Source of the DNA: Weissella koreensis KACC 15510
Lineage (GTDB): Bacteria > Bacillota > Bacilli > Lactobacillales > Lactobacillaceae
NCBI RefSeq assembly: GCF_000219805.1
Contig: NC_015759.1
Location: 1,240,001-1,304,000, forward strand
Direction: 5' to 3'
DNA length: 64,000 bases
The notes under the pieces were generated by a model. That model was not told the DNA's origin, did no database searches, and saw nothing but the letters and a program-made list of their open reading frames with translations. Both the position numbers and the translations under genes were made by a program. Positions 45,583-57,541 of the stretch are shown in pieces (the stretch's first letter is position 1; every line of letters begins with the position of its first letter).

Positions 45583-47892
45583 ATGAGTCAAGAAATGTTA
45601 AGGGGCATGAATCCACAACAGGCTGAGGCTGTGACGACAACGGAAGGTCCGTTGTTAATTATGGCTGGGGCGGGATCTGGTAAAACTCGGGTTTTAACAC
45701 ATCGGGTTGCACATTTAATTAAAGACAAAAATGTGGCGCCTTGGCGGATTTTGGCTATTACTTTTACCAATAAGGCTGCACGAGAAATGAAAGAACGGAT
45801 TGCTGATTTAATTGGGGCTGAGGATGCTGATCGAGTTTGGGTTTCGACTTTTCACGCCATGGCCGTTCGAATTTTACGACGCGATATTGATAAATTAGGT
45901 TATAAACGTGATTTTACGATCATTGATGCCGGAACTCAAAGAACGCTGGTTAAGCGAATTTTAAAAGATCAAAATGTTGATATTGAAAAGTTTGACCCTC
46001 GGAGTGTTTTGAGTGCAATTTCAAATGCTAAAAATGCCATGGAAACTCCCGTCGATTATGCTAAAACGGCTAATGACCTATTTGGTAAAATTGTGGCGAA
46101 AGCCTATGCTGCTTATCAAAAACAATTAGGCTTATCTCAATCTGTGGATTTTGATGATTTAATTATGTTGACGATCGAGCTCTTAGAACAAGAACCAGAA
46201 GTTTTACAGTATTACCAAGATAAGTTCCAATATATTCATGTCGATGAGTATCAAGATACTAATGATGCTCAATATCGATTAATTCAATTATTGGCTGATG
46301 GTTGGAAAAATTTAGCTGTTGTAGGTGATTCTGATCAGAGTATTTATGGATGGCGTGGTGCTAATTTAGAAATTATTTTGAATTTCGAAAAAGATTATGT
46401 AGGGGCTAAAAAAGTCCTTTTGGAACAAAATTATCGTTCGACTCAAACGATTTTAAATGCAGCTAATGAGGTAATTGCTAATAATAATGGGCGAATTACT
46501 AAAAATTTGTGGACTGAGAATGGTGATGGTGAAAAAATAACTTATCATCGTTCAAATTCAGACCGAGATGAGGCTGTTTATATTTTAGGTGAAATTGCGA
46601 ATCAAGTTAAAAATGAGAAACGACAATATCGAGACTTTGCAATCCTTTATCGGACAAATGCCCAATCACGTGGGATAGAAGAGGCGTTAGTTAAAGCTAA
46701 TATTCCATATACAATGGTTGGTGGTTCAAAATTCTATGATCGAAAAGAAATTCGTGATATTTTAGCGTACTTCTCACTCCTTACGAATCCTGCTGATGAT
46801 GAAAGCTTTTTACGAGTAGTCAATGAACCTAAACGGGGGCTTGGTGATACGTCAATTATTAAGTTACGGGCATTTGCTAGTGAGCATAATTGGCCTCTTC
46901 TAGAGGCAGCGGCTAATGCTAATTTAATGAATGATTTACAAAGTCGGGCGCAAAATAAATTTATGGATTTTGCAGCATTGATGCAAAATCTAATTCAACA
47001 AGAACAATTTGATGTTTCAATTACTGATTTAGCACGGGTGATTTATAAAGAAACGAATTATGTGGAAACATTAAAAGCTAGTCCTACGCCTGAAAACGAA
47101 AACCGTTTAGAAAATTTGGATGAATTTTTGACGGTGACCGAACAATTTGATAAAAATTACGTTCCAGATGAAGAAAGCGTTTCTAAATATGTAGACTTTA
47201 TGAGTGAATTGGCTTTGGTTTCCGATATTGATAATGTTGATGAGGATGATAATAATGTAACCTTGATGACTTTGCATGCAGCCAAAGGGCTTGAATTTCC
47301 AGTTGTCTTTTTGGTAGGGATGGAAGAATCAATTTTCCCATCATTCCGGGCTATTATTGATCCAAAACAGTTGGATGAAGAACGTCGTCTGGCCTATGTT
47401 GGTATTACTCGGGCTAAGGAAAAACTTTATTTGACAAACGCTTACACACGCATGCTTTACGGTAAGATGAATAACAATATGCCTTCACGGTTTATTGATG
47501 AAATTTCACCAAAATATTTGGATCTTTCCACTGTAGGTCAGTTAGATAGTTATAGAGCGCGGGAAGCTAGTTTACCTTTTGCACAACGAACGCAATCAGT
47601 AACTGGTACAACCTTTCAAGGACGTCAGGCCCAGCCTAATCAAAGAACAAATTCAAGTACAAGCCGGAATTTAACTTCAACGCGGCAAGTACATCAAGCA
47701 CCAAATAATACTACATCTGACGAACAATCCAACTGGGCGGTTGGTGATTTGGTTTCTCATAAAAAGTGGGGAACTGGAACAGTTGTTAAGGTTAATGGGT
47801 TGGGTGAAAATATGGAATTAGATGTTGCCTTTGCATCACAAGGAATTAAACGACTATTGGCAGCATTTGCACCCATCAAAAAGCAAAGCTAA
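45583..47892 (+). CDS. pcrA: ATP-dependent DNA helicase PcrA (UvrD/Rep family)
   Basis: This 769-aa superfamily 1A 3'-5' helicase of repair and replication-transcription conflicts has Q motif LNPQQAEAV-like, Walker A GAGSGKTR near residues 29-36, and motif Ia AITFTNKAAREMKER. It also has DEYQDTN, QNYRSTQ, LMTLHAAKGLEF and VGITRAKEKLYL. The C-terminal Tudor-like domain is VGDLVSHKKWGTGTVV. It forms an operon with ligA and probably camS, as in B. subtilis. Confidence 0.96.
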   Translation: MSQEMLRGMNPQQAEAVTTTEGPLLIMAGAGSGKTRVLTHRVAHLIKDKNVAPWRILAITFTNKAAREMKERIADLIGAEDADRVWVSTFHAMAVRILRRDIDKLGYKRDFTIIDAGTQRTLVKRILKDQNVDIEKFDPRSVLSAISNAKNAMETPVDYAKTANDLFGKIVAKAYAAYQKQLGLSQSVDFDDLIMLTIELLEQEPEVLQYYQDKFQYIHVDEYQDTNDAQYRLIQLLADGWKNLAVVGDSDQSIYGWRGANLEIILNFEKDYVGAKKVLLEQNYRSTQTILNAANEVIANNNGRITKNLWTENGDGEKITYHRSNSDRDEAVYILGEIANQVKNEKRQYRDFAILYRTNAQSRGIEEALVKANIPYTMVGGSKFYDRKEIRDILAYFSLLTNPADDESFLRVVNEPKRGLGDTSIIKLRAFASEHNWPLLEAAANANLMNDLQSRAQNKFMDFAALMQNLIQQEQFDVSITDLARVIYKETNYVETLKASPTPENENRLENLDEFLTVTEQFDKNYVPDEESVSKYVDFMSELALVSDIDNVDEDDNNVTLMTLHAAKGLEFPVVFLVGMEESIFPSFRAIIDPKQLDEERRLAYVGITRAKEKLYLTNAYTRMLYGKMNNNMPSRFIDEISPKYLDLSTVGQLDSYRAREASLPFAQRTQSVTGTTFQGRQAQPNQRTNSSTSRNLTSTRQVHQAPNNTTSDEQSNWAVGDLVSHKKWGTGTVVKVNGLGENMELDVAFASQGIKRLLAAFAPIKKQS

Positions 47893-47900
47893 AGGAGTAA

Positions 47901-49925
<2,025 letters not shown>

Positions 49926-49980
49926 TTTGTTAGAATATACAGTATATAAATAATATTAAAAATGTAAAAGGGGCGGACAA

Positions 49981-51168
49981 ATGCGCTATATAAAATGGAT
50001 TGGGGCCGTGGTTGGTGTAGTGCTCTTGGGCGGCGCTTTAATCTTTTTTGGTAATTTTTATTCTAAAAATTCATCAAAGGTTGAATCTCAAAAAAGCAAA
50101 ACCACCGTTAATAATAAAATCACCACTAAAAAAGGGATTAAATTAACGGGATCAAACTCCGATGATCAATATAAGTCGGTTATTAAAGATGGAAATTATT
50201 TGGTTGGAAAGGCTCGAGGAGTCACAGCAAATCAAAATGGAAATCAATATAACACAGTTAATTTTGAAAATGGATTGTTAGATGTGGCTAGGAAGCATTT
50301 CTCGCCTAAATCTTATATTTTTCAAGAAGGTCAATATTTAGATACCAAAACGGCCCAATCTTGGTTAAAACGAAAGTCGCATGATAATCCATCTGGATTA
50401 AACCCTGAAGATAATGGTAAAACCGATGATGGGCGGAATCCTTATTATTTACAGTCAATTGAAGAACAAGACTTTATGACTCAAGAAGATAGTACTTTGA
50501 AATTAAAGGGAATTGTCTTAGGATTGGCTATGAATACCGAAGATATTTATCAAAAGGAAGAATATGGAGTTAATTTCACTCAAAAAATAGAGGATAGTAC
50601 TCGAATTGCCAAGGGTAAAGAGATTGCTGCTGAGGTTGTTGCTCGCTATCGTAAAATGGAAGGCATAAGCAACAATACGCCCATTGTTGTAGCTATGTTT
50701 AGCCAATCTTCTGATGATAGTCTAGCGGGTGGGAGCTTTTACAGCTATGTAGAATCTAAATCTGGAACTAAATTGGGCAACTTTAAGTCAATTAATGAAA
50801 AAAATGTTGTTTTGCCAATGCAAGAGAACACAAAAAATTATCAAGATATGGCAAGTGGCTTGAATACCCAATTTGTAAATTTCCAAAACAATATTCAAGG
50901 CTTCTTCCCCAATGTGTCTTATGTGACAGGAACTGCTAAGTATAATGATAAGGATGTTAAAAGCTTAAAAGTTGATATCACTACGCAATTCTATTCACAA
51001 ACCGAGATGGATAGTTTTTCAAATTATGTAGCACAAACGGCACCAAGCTTTTTGCCAACGAATTTGTCAGTCCAAATCCGCATAAAAACTGTTGAAGGAG
51101 TTCAAACGGTCTTGGTTCAAAAATCAAATAGTAAAACCTATGATATTACGCGCTTAGAAAGTGATTAA
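49981..51168 (+). CDS. camS: CamS family protein without lipobox
   Basis: This 395-aa CamS/sex-pheromone-precursor-like protein has 'NPYYLQSIEEQDFM', YQKEEYGVNF, VVAMFSQSSDDSLAGGSFYSY and a C-terminal FLPTNLSVQIRIKT repeat. Relatives are lipoproteins. Here the N-terminus is one hydrophobic helix (about residues 6-26) with no cysteine anywhere in the protein, so lipid attachment is impossible. The function is unknown. It lies after ligA, as in B. subtilis (yerH). gatCAB, often next, is absent. Confidence 0.88.
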   Translation: MRYIKWIGAVVGVVLLGGALIFFGNFYSKNSSKVESQKSKTTVNNKITTKKGIKLTGSNSDDQYKSVIKDGNYLVGKARGVTANQNGNQYNTVNFENGLLDVARKHFSPKSYIFQEGQYLDTKTAQSWLKRKSHDNPSGLNPEDNGKTDDGRNPYYLQSIEEQDFMTQEDSTLKLKGIVLGLAMNTEDIYQKEEYGVNFTQKIEDSTRIAKGKEIAAEVVARYRKMEGISNNTPIVVAMFSQSSDDSLAGGSFYSYVESKSGTKLGNFKSINEKNVVLPMQENTKNYQDMASGLNTQFVNFQNNIQGFFPNVSYVTGTAKYNDKDVKSLKVDITTQFYSQTEMDSFSNYVAQTAPSFLPTNLSVQIRIKTVEGVQTVLVQKSNSKTYDITRLESD

Positions 51169-51204
51169 TAAATATTAGGTTGAAGATGTTTATTATATTT
51201 TTGG

Positions 51205-51247
51205 AAGAAGAGTACAACCTATATGGTTGCGCTCTTCTTTTGTTTTT
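51205..51247 (+). terminator. Terminator after camS
   Basis: GAAGAGTACAACC pairs with GGTTGCGCTCTTC (two mismatches) and is followed by a T run. Confidence 0.85.
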
Positions 51248-51299
51248 AGATCCAATATTTGATGATGTGATATGAATAAATACATTTTTTTGAAAACCC

Positions 51300-51328
51300 T
51301 TGCATCAAGCAATTGTATTGTGTATAGT
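51300..51328 (+). promoter_or_regulatory. Promoter of the HD hydrolase gene
   Basis: TTGCAT, a 17-bp spacer and TATAGT. It lies downstream of an upstream in-frame ATG (51272) and so supports the start at 51383. Confidence 0.6.
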
Positions 51329-51382
51329 TTATATCAATTAAACCGTTGGATTGATTGTTTTCAGAAAATGGAGGATGTTAAG

Positions 51383-52030
51383 ATGGGATTTAATCAGTAT
51401 TTATCAGGATTAACCGAGTTGGAGATGATTAATCGAGCTCCAGGGTACTTTAAATATTTCCCTCATTCTGTGGCTGCGCATTCATGGAAAGTCACGCAAG
51501 TTGCCCAATTTCTAGGCGATATTGAAGAACAGCATGGCGAAGAAGTTAATTGGAAATTGTTATATGAAAAAGCTTTAAACCATGACATCAATGAACGGTT
51601 TATTGGTGATATTCGCACACCGGTAAAGTATGCATCTTCTGAATTACGCCATATGTTGGCTGATGTTGAGGAGTCTTTAGCAGATAATTTTATTCGGGTA
51701 GAAATTCCAGAAGAATACCGTGATAGTTATCATCGACGACTTACTGAAGGTAAGGATGATACCTTAGAAGGACGGATTTTATCTGTATCAGATAAAATTG
51801 ATTTATTGTATGAAGCATTTGGTGAATTACAAAAGGGTAATCCAGAACCGGTTTTCATGGAAATATATAAAGAAAGTTTAGAAACTATTTATGCGTTTCG
51901 GGATATGAAAAGTACGGATTATTTCATACATGAGGTTTTACCAGAAATGCTAGCGGAAGAATTTCCTGGCTCTGAACGGTTACAAAGAATTTACATCGGT
52001 ATTTTTAACCGCGGTAGTAATGAAAAATAA
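51383..52030 (+). CDS. HD-domain hydrolase (YfbR-like 5'-nucleotidase type)
   Basis: This 215-aa metal-dependent phosphohydrolase has HSVAAHSWKVTQVA near residues 29-42, NHDINE near 69 (the HD pair) and LEGRILSVSDKIDLLYEA near 131-148 with the final Asp. This pattern fits the YfbR/HD-superfamily nucleotidases. The start at 51383 has GGAGG 8 nt upstream and follows the promoter. The substrate is not proven. Confidence 0.85.
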   Translation: MGFNQYLSGLTELEMINRAPGYFKYFPHSVAAHSWKVTQVAQFLGDIEEQHGEEVNWKLLYEKALNHDINERFIGDIRTPVKYASSELRHMLADVEESLADNFIRVEIPEEYRDSYHRRLTEGKDDTLEGRILSVSDKIDLLYEAFGELQKGNPEPVFMEIYKESLETIYAFRDMKSTDYFIHEVLPEMLAEEFPGSERLQRIYIGIFNRGSNEK

Positions 52031-52040
52031 TTAATGAGAT

Positions 52041-52087
52041 GAAGTATGCTAAAACTGGGGGAACTTAGTTAGGGCGTACTTTTTATT
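52041..52087 (+). terminator. Weak terminator after the HD gene
   Basis: AAGTATGC pairs with GCGTACTT with one mismatch, has a large loop, and is followed by T. Confidence 0.45.
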
Positions 52088-52129
52088 TTGTGATTTATTA
52101 TAGATTAAGATGTAATTATTTGAAATTTA

Positions 52130-52203
52130 TTTAGTTTTAATTTGACAAAACTAAATAAACATCTATAATTAATATTTGTTAGTTAACTAAAACAAAAACT
52201 AAA
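52130..52203 (+). promoter_or_regulatory. Operator cluster (TTAGTT/AACTAA) of the marR-ABC operon
   Basis: Inverted TTTAGTTTT / AAAACTAAA arms (52130-52138 and 52147-52155) overlap the -35 box. A perfect TTAGTTAACTAA palindrome is at 52179-52190, and another AAAACTAAA is at 52195-52203. These flank the start of transcription and look like sites of the MarR protein encoded next. Confidence 0.65.
52142..52169 (+). promoter_or_regulatory. Promoter of the marR-ABC exporter operon
   Basis: TTGACA, a 16-bp spacer and TATAAT, embedded in the operator cluster. Confidence 0.75.
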
Positions 52204-52223
52204 TATTTAACGAGGTATTTCTA

Positions 52224-52805
52224 ATGGAGCAAAAAGATATTTTAATCAACTTAACTGAATTAATGCGACAACCAAGTTTGTGGTTTACAATGATGTCACA
52301 TGGTCAGGAACACCGTCAACGGCCGAATAACCAGCGCCGTTTATTACGGATTTTAAGCACTAGTAGCCAACCAATTACTGCGGGAACAATTGCGGATATA
52401 TTAGATATCCGTCCAGCGTCAGTAACCCAAATTATTAAAAAGCTTGAAGAAGGAGGGAGGGTTGAACGAATTAAGGACCAGCAGGATGCTCGGATTGTCT
52501 TAATTAAAATTACTCAAAATGGATTAGACTTTTTAAATGAATTAGACTCGACACGCAATAAACTTGAGAATGAAATTTTTGATGTTTTCACTGATTCAGA
52601 GCAACAACAATTCGGTGAACAATTGGAACAACTCAATGCTCATTTAAATGATGAAAAATTTAATGAACAATTTGTAAATCACTTGAATCCACAACAACGT
52701 GAACAATTTGAGGAGCTTACAAATAGAAGAAATAATATTGGACGGCATTTTAACCATCCACATAATCATCCACGGGGAAACTTTAATGATCCACACTGGT
52801 TTTAA
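52224..52805 (+). CDS. MarR family regulator with histidine-rich tail
   Basis: This 193-aa protein has a winged helix with 'ITAGTIADILDIRPASVTQIIKKLEEGGRVERIKDQQDARIVLIKIT' spread over residues 50-97, then a dimerization helix. The last 20 residues hold five His with Pro, Asn and Trp, unusual for MarR proteins and a possible metal site. It lies 23 nt before the ABC exporter, so it probably represses both through the upstream palindromes. Confidence 0.87.
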   Translation: MEQKDILINLTELMRQPSLWFTMMSHGQEHRQRPNNQRRLLRILSTSSQPITAGTIADILDIRPASVTQIIKKLEEGGRVERIKDQQDARIVLIKITQNGLDFLNELDSTRNKLENEIFDVFTDSEQQQFGEQLEQLNAHLNDEKFNEQFVNHLNPQQREQFEELTNRRNNIGRHFNHPHNHPRGNFNDPHWF

Positions 52806-52828
52806 ATCTAAAGGAAAGAGAAAACATA

Positions 52829-54595
52829 ATGCAACGGAAACAAGGACAATCACAATTTGAAAAACGCCCCCAAGGTGGGACAAAAAGTTTAGTTAAAATC
52901 ATTAAAATGGCTCACCCACAATGGGGATATATGATCACGGGATTACTATTATCGCTAGTTGGGGTCTTTGCTAATTTGTTAGCACCCAAGTATTCTGGAA
53001 ATTTGATTAATTCATTCATTGGTAAGCAAGGCGCAGATTATAAATTGATAGGAATCGTCTTAGCTCTTTTCATGGGTGGTGCTTTAATTTCGGCTTTGGG
53101 AAGTTTTTTAACATCAGTTGCAGGGGAGCAATTAGTTAAAAACTTACGGTCAATTATATGGGAACGTTTGGCCATACTAAAAGTACGTTATTTTGATCAA
53201 ACAAAATCTGGCGAGATCACATCACGTTTAACAAATGATACAACACAAGTGAAACGGTTAGTAGCTAATGATTTACCAAATTTTGTGACGAGCTTTTTAC
53301 AAATGTTGGGAGCAATTGTGTTAATGTTTTCAACCGATTGGCATTTAGCGCTCTGGATTCTTTTGGCAGCACCTGTTACCTTACTATTTCTAATGCCTAT
53401 TATGATGTTTTCACGAAAAGTGGGACATGCAACACAAGACGCAATGGCCGATTTCTCAGGGGTGGCACAAGAAATTTTAGCTGAAATGAGATTAGTTAAA
53501 TCTTTTGGTGCTGAAGAACAGATCAAAACAACGGGGAATCAATCCATTGAGCGCCTTTTCCACTTCGGACGAAAAGAAGCAGTAATTGATGGAACAGTTG
53601 GGCCAGTAATGAATTTAGTCATGATGGGTCTCTTTGTAGTAATTCTATTTGTAGGAGCCTTGCGAATTGCTCATGGGCAATCAACTATGGGAACTTTATT
53701 TAGTTTCTTAATGTATCTATTCCAAATTATGCCAGCATTTATGTCGATTGGAACTTTTTCGACTACCTACGCAAAGACACAAGGTTCAACTCAACGCTTA
53801 ACTGAAATTTTAGATGAATCGGCAGAAGATTTTGAAAAAGGTCAAGTTGTCGAATTAGAAGGCAAAACTTTATCAATGCAGAATGTTAATTTTGGTTATT
53901 CGGACTCTGAAGAAATTCTGCATAATATTACCATGGAAGCAAAGCCAAATACCATTGTGGCCTTTGTTGGACCATCTGGTGGTGGTAAAACCACTATTTT
54001 CCAACTCTTAGAAAGGTTTTATGATCCCAATTCAGGAGTTATAAAAATTGGAAATCAATCCATTGAAAACATCAATTTGAAAAACTGGCGTCAGCAGATT
54101 GGTTTTGTTTCCCAGGATTCTGCCATCATGGCCGGGATTATTCGTGATAATTTAACATATGGATCAGATGCAACTTACACGGATGATCAGTTATGGCATG
54201 TTTTACAATTAGCTTATGCTGATAAATTTGTAAAGAAAATGCCAAATCAATTAGAAACGCAAGTTGGTGAGCGTGGAATTATGATTTCGGGTGGTCAACG
54301 ACAACGATTGGCGATTGCTCGGGCCTTCCTTCGTGATCCAAAGATCTTGATGTTGGATGAAGCTACAGCCTCACTTGATTCTGAATCTGAAGCCATGGTA
54401 CAAAAGGCGTTGGAACAATTAATGAAAAATCGAACGACTTTGGTAATTGCTCATCGTTTAGCTACCATTGTTGATGCTGATCAAATTTATTTTGTCGAGC
54501 AAGGGACAATTACTGGATCAGGGTCACATGCTGAACTCTTAAAAACACATCCGCTTTATAAAGAATATGTACAAGAACAATTAGTAACACAATAG
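52829..54595 (+). CDS. ABC-type multidrug exporter, half-transporter (LmrA/BmrA-like)
   Basis: This 588-aa protein fuses a six-helix type IV exporter membrane domain (residues 30-310) to an ATPase. The ATPase has Walker A GPSGGGKTT near 385-393, signature ISGGQRQRLAIARAFL near 486 and Walker B ILMLDEATASLD. It would work as a homodimer exporting amphiphilic drugs or lipids. It is coupled with the upstream MarR gene, a common LAB drug-response unit. Confidence 0.92.
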   Translation: MQRKQGQSQFEKRPQGGTKSLVKIIKMAHPQWGYMITGLLLSLVGVFANLLAPKYSGNLINSFIGKQGADYKLIGIVLALFMGGALISALGSFLTSVAGEQLVKNLRSIIWERLAILKVRYFDQTKSGEITSRLTNDTTQVKRLVANDLPNFVTSFLQMLGAIVLMFSTDWHLALWILLAAPVTLLFLMPIMMFSRKVGHATQDAMADFSGVAQEILAEMRLVKSFGAEEQIKTTGNQSIERLFHFGRKEAVIDGTVGPVMNLVMMGLFVVILFVGALRIAHGQSTMGTLFSFLMYLFQIMPAFMSIGTFSTTYAKTQGSTQRLTEILDESAEDFEKGQVVELEGKTLSMQNVNFGYSDSEEILHNITMEAKPNTIVAFVGPSGGGKTTIFQLLERFYDPNSGVIKIGNQSIENINLKNWRQQIGFVSQDSAIMAGIIRDNLTYGSDATYTDDQLWHVLQLAYADKFVKKMPNQLETQVGERGIMISGGQRQRLAIARAFLRDPKILMLDEATASLDSESEAMVQKALEQLMKNRTTLVIAHRLATIVDADQIYFVEQGTITGSGSHAELLKTHPLYKEYVQEQLVTQ

Positions 54596-54663
54596 ATAGT
54601 AGAAATTATGTTACTTTAAACTGAACTCTTTATCAGGGGATGTATGTAATTTGATAATAATTT

Positions 54664-54708
54664 TAAAATGAGGTGAGGACAAAGATTGTCCCGACCTCAT
54701 TTTTATTT
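54664..54708 (+). terminator. Terminator after the ABC exporter gene
   Basis: AAAATGAGGTGAGGACAA pairs with TTGTCCCGACCTCATTTT (one mismatch) and is followed by T. Confidence 0.9.
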
Positions 54709-54740
54709 AAATATTGATGCCTAAATAAGTTAATATAATC

Positions 54741-54781
54741 AACTTAAGTTAGTTTAAACTGAACTTCGAATAGCGTATAAT
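54741..54781 (+). promoter_or_regulatory. uvrB promoter region with adjacent palindromes
   Basis: Two perfect 10-bp palindromes lie side by side (AACTTAAGTT at 54741, AGTTTAAACT at 54751) just before a TATAAT -10 box at 54776. TTTAAACTGAACT also occurs at 54615, so part is a 13-bp direct repeat. The site does not match a standard LexA box. Confidence 0.4.
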
Positions 54782-54834
54782 AAAAAGGTGGATAATAGAA
54801 CGGATATTTTAAATAAATATAATGGGGGCTGTTG

Positions 54835-56850
54835 ATGATTACACGACAAGCAGATCGTAAATATGAAGTAGTATCGAAGTATCAACCCACTGGAGATCAA
54901 CCCAAGGCGATTGATAAATTAGTTAAAGGACTCGCCAACGGTGTTAAAGAACAAATCTTATTGGGGGCGACAGGAACAGGAAAAACATTCACGATTTCTG
55001 AAGTGATTGCCCATGCCAATAAGCCAGTTTTAGTGCTTTCACATAATAAAACTTTGGCTGGACAATTGTATGGTGAATTCAAAGAATTTTTTCCAAATAA
55101 TGCCGTAGAATATTTTGTTTCTTATTATGATTATTATCAACCAGAAGCTTATGTTCCCTCATCAGATACCTATATTGAAAAAGATTCATCCATTAATGAT
55201 GAGATTGATAAATTACGTAATTCGGCTACTTCGTCATTGCTTTCACGAAATGATACCATTGTTGTGGCTTCGGTTTCATCAATTTTTGGATTAGGAGATC
55301 CTTATCAATATCGGGACCATGTGATCTCAATTCGGGTAGGGGATGAATTAGAGCGAAATACATTGATGCGTGACTTGATTGATATCCAATTTCAACGCAA
55401 TGATATTGATTTCCAACGTGGACGTTTTCGGGCTCGAGGGGATGTAGTCGAAATTTTCCCTGCATCTTCTGATGCGAAAGCTTTACGTATTGAATTTTTT
55501 GGAGATGAAGTTGATCGAATTCGGGAAATAGATAGCTTAACCGGAGAAATTGTGGCTGATTTAGATACAATCACCATTTTCCCTGCAACTCATTTTATGA
55601 CGAATGAGAAAATTCGAGAAAGAGCCTTGAAAACTATTCAAGCCGAGTTGGACGAGCAATTAAAAAATCTAGAAGACTCTGGTAAATTGTTAGAAGCACA
55701 GCGATTAAAGCAACGGACTGAATATGATATTGAAATGATTCGAGAAATGGGCTTTACCACAGGAATTGAAAATTATTCAAGACATATGGATGGAAGAAAA
55801 CCTGGTGAACCACCATTTACTTTAATTGATTTTTTTCCAGATGATTTTTTAATTGTTGTAGATGAATCGCACGTTACGATGCCCCAGATTCGAGGAATGT
55901 ATAATGGTGACAGGGCTCGTAAGCAAACGTTGGTTGATTTTGGATTCCGGCTACCATCAGCTCTTGATAATCGTCCATTGAAGTTGCAAGAGTTTGAAGA
56001 GCATGTCAATCAAGTCATCTATATGTCAGCAACACCAGGTGACTATGAAAATGAACGAGTACCAGAATCAGAGGTTGTTCAACAAATTATTAGACCAACA
56101 GGGTTACTTGATCCAACAGTGGAAGTTCGTCCTGTAAATGGACAAATTGATGATTTATTGGGTGAAATTAATGAGCGCGCAGCTAAAGATGAACGGGTCT
56201 TTGTAACAACATTGACTAAGAAGATGGCTGAAGATTTAACTGATTATTTGGAAGATGTGGGAGTGAAAGTTAAATACTTACATTCTGATATTAAGACGTT
56301 AGAACGTACTGAAATAATTCGTGATTTAAGATTAGGTAAGTTTGATGTGTTGATTGGAATTAATTTGTTACGAGAGGGTATTGATGTCCCTGAAGTTTCA
56401 TTAGTGGCAATTTTAGACGCAGACAAAGAAGGGTTTCTTAGAAATACCCGTTCGTTAATTCAAAGTATGGGACGAGCTGCCCGAAATGAAAATGGACACG
56501 TAATTATGTATGCGGATCATGAGACTGGTTCAATGCGATCAGCAATTGATGAAACGGCCCGAAGGCGTCAATTACAAATTGAATATAATGAGGAACACGG
56601 GATAGTTCCTCATACGATTATTAAACCCGTTCGTGATTTGATTGCCGTATCACATGATTCAGATGATACTTCTAATAATGAGGGATCATTCACAGAAGTG
56701 GCGTTCCGTGATATGGCTCGTGATGATCAGGAGAAGATGATTAAAAATTTGGAAGAGCAAATGCGAGCTGCTGCTAAACGCATGGATTTCGAAGATGCTG
56801 CTAGTTTGCGTGATTCAGTAATGGAGTTAAAATTGCAACTTGGTAAATGA
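54835..56850 (+). CDS. uvrB: Excinuclease ABC subunit B
   Basis: This 671-aa helicase-like subunit of nucleotide excision repair has Walker [11 protein letters not shown] near residues 43-52, [12 protein letters not shown] (damage-probing hairpin) and '[17 protein letters not shown]'-type sequence. It also has DESHVTMPQ, helicase motif [10 protein letters not shown] and a C-terminal UVR motif ([25 protein letters not shown]). I use the ATG at 54835. A TTG codon directly before it is possible. uvrA is not in the window. Confidence 0.96.
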   Translation: MITRQADRKYEVVSKYQPTGDQPKAIDKLVKGLANGVKEQILLGATGTGKTFTISEVIAHANKPVLVLSHNKTLAGQLYGEFKEFFPNNAVEYFVSYYDYYQPEAYVPSSDTYIEKDSSINDEIDKLRNSATSSLLSRNDTIVVASVSSIFGLGDPYQYRDHVISIRVGDELERNTLMRDLIDIQFQRNDIDFQRGRFRARGDVVEIFPASSDAKALRIEFFGDEVDRIREIDSLTGEIVADLDTITIFPATHFMTNEKIRERALKTIQAELDEQLKNLEDSGKLLEAQRLKQRTEYDIEMIREMGFTTGIENYSRHMDGRKPGEPPFTLIDFFPDDFLIVVDESHVTMPQIRGMYNGDRARKQTLVDFGFRLPSALDNRPLKLQEFEEHVNQVIYMSATPGDYENERVPESEVVQQIIRPTGLLDPTVEVRPVNGQIDDLLGEINERAAKDERVFVTTLTKKMAEDLTDYLEDVGVKVKYLHSDIKTLERTEIIRDLRLGKFDVLIGINLLREGIDVPEVSLVAILDADKEGFLRNTRSLIQSMGRAARNENGHVIMYADHETGSMRSAIDETARRRQLQIEYNEEHGIVPHTIIKPVRDLIAVSHDSDDTSNNEGSFTEVAFRDMARDDQEKMIKNLEEQMRAAAKRMDFEDAASLRDSVMELKLQLGK

Positions 56851-56944
56851 AATTAAAGGTAATTTAATTAAATTAAAATTATGTTCGGACGTTTTTTCAG
56901 AATTAAAATTAATAAAGTAGTTTATTTACAATCCAAATATTTCA

Positions 56945-56976
56945 TAAAAAGTCGGAATATTTTCCGGCTTTTTTTG
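56945..56976 (+). terminator. Terminator after uvrB
   Basis: AAAAAGTCGGAA pairs with TTCCGGCTTTTT (wobble/mismatch), short loop, T run. Confidence 0.8.
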
Positions 56977-57498
56977 TGAAATAAATTAAAGAAATATTAA
57001 GTGATATGATTATTACTTTTGCATTGTAAATCGATTTGTGTATAACAATATTGGGTTTGGTATATACAAACGTGCCTTTTTAGCCTTATTATGAGCTTTT
57101 AAAAGATTCGTTTTTTTAAAACATTGTGAAATTGAGAGGCTTAATTTGCTATTTAATAGCTACATTTAAACTTATTAATTTGGAAAAACATTTGAAATTA
57201 ATTCAGCTATTTTGTTACTTGATAATAATAGACATAAATTATAATTGAAATATTTTTCATGGTAGAAGAAATTTATGTAGTAAATCAAAACATGAAATAA
57301 TTTAATAGGTCGGATAGTCAAAAAAATTTTAGAACAGATTATAAATATTTGTTAATAAAGTATCAATTTTTTTATTACAGCACAAATTAATTTTATCATC
57401 GGTTTAACAACAATCTTATAAGAAGAAGCCATAGTTTGTTTTAAGTTGCTTTAACTGAGTGATATTAACTAGTTTTTTGGCATAAATAGCCATTTCTC
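56977..57498. other. AT-rich gap of about 520 nt without a gene
   Basis: I see no open frame with a ribosome site on either strand and no recognised RNA. It contains many short A/T tracts. It could be a decayed gene, an unknown small RNA or a spacer. Confidence 0.5.
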
Positions 57499-57507
57499 TG
57501 GTATACT
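57477..57507 (+). promoter_or_regulatory. Promoter of the ebsA-rluD-pyrR-car-prsA operon
   Basis: TTGGCA, a 19-bp spacer and TATACT, with an extended -10 (TGGTATACT). It overlaps an in-frame ATG at 57509, so that ATG cannot be the start. No PyrR-type attenuator is visible in the short leader. Confidence 0.6.
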
Positions 57508-57541
57508 TATGAATAATTATAATGTGAAAAAGGAGGGTATC

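Noticed and set aside
54753..54775. LexA (SOS) box before uvrB
   Set aside because: GAACTTCGAATAG lacks the matching GTTC half expected of a LexA site.
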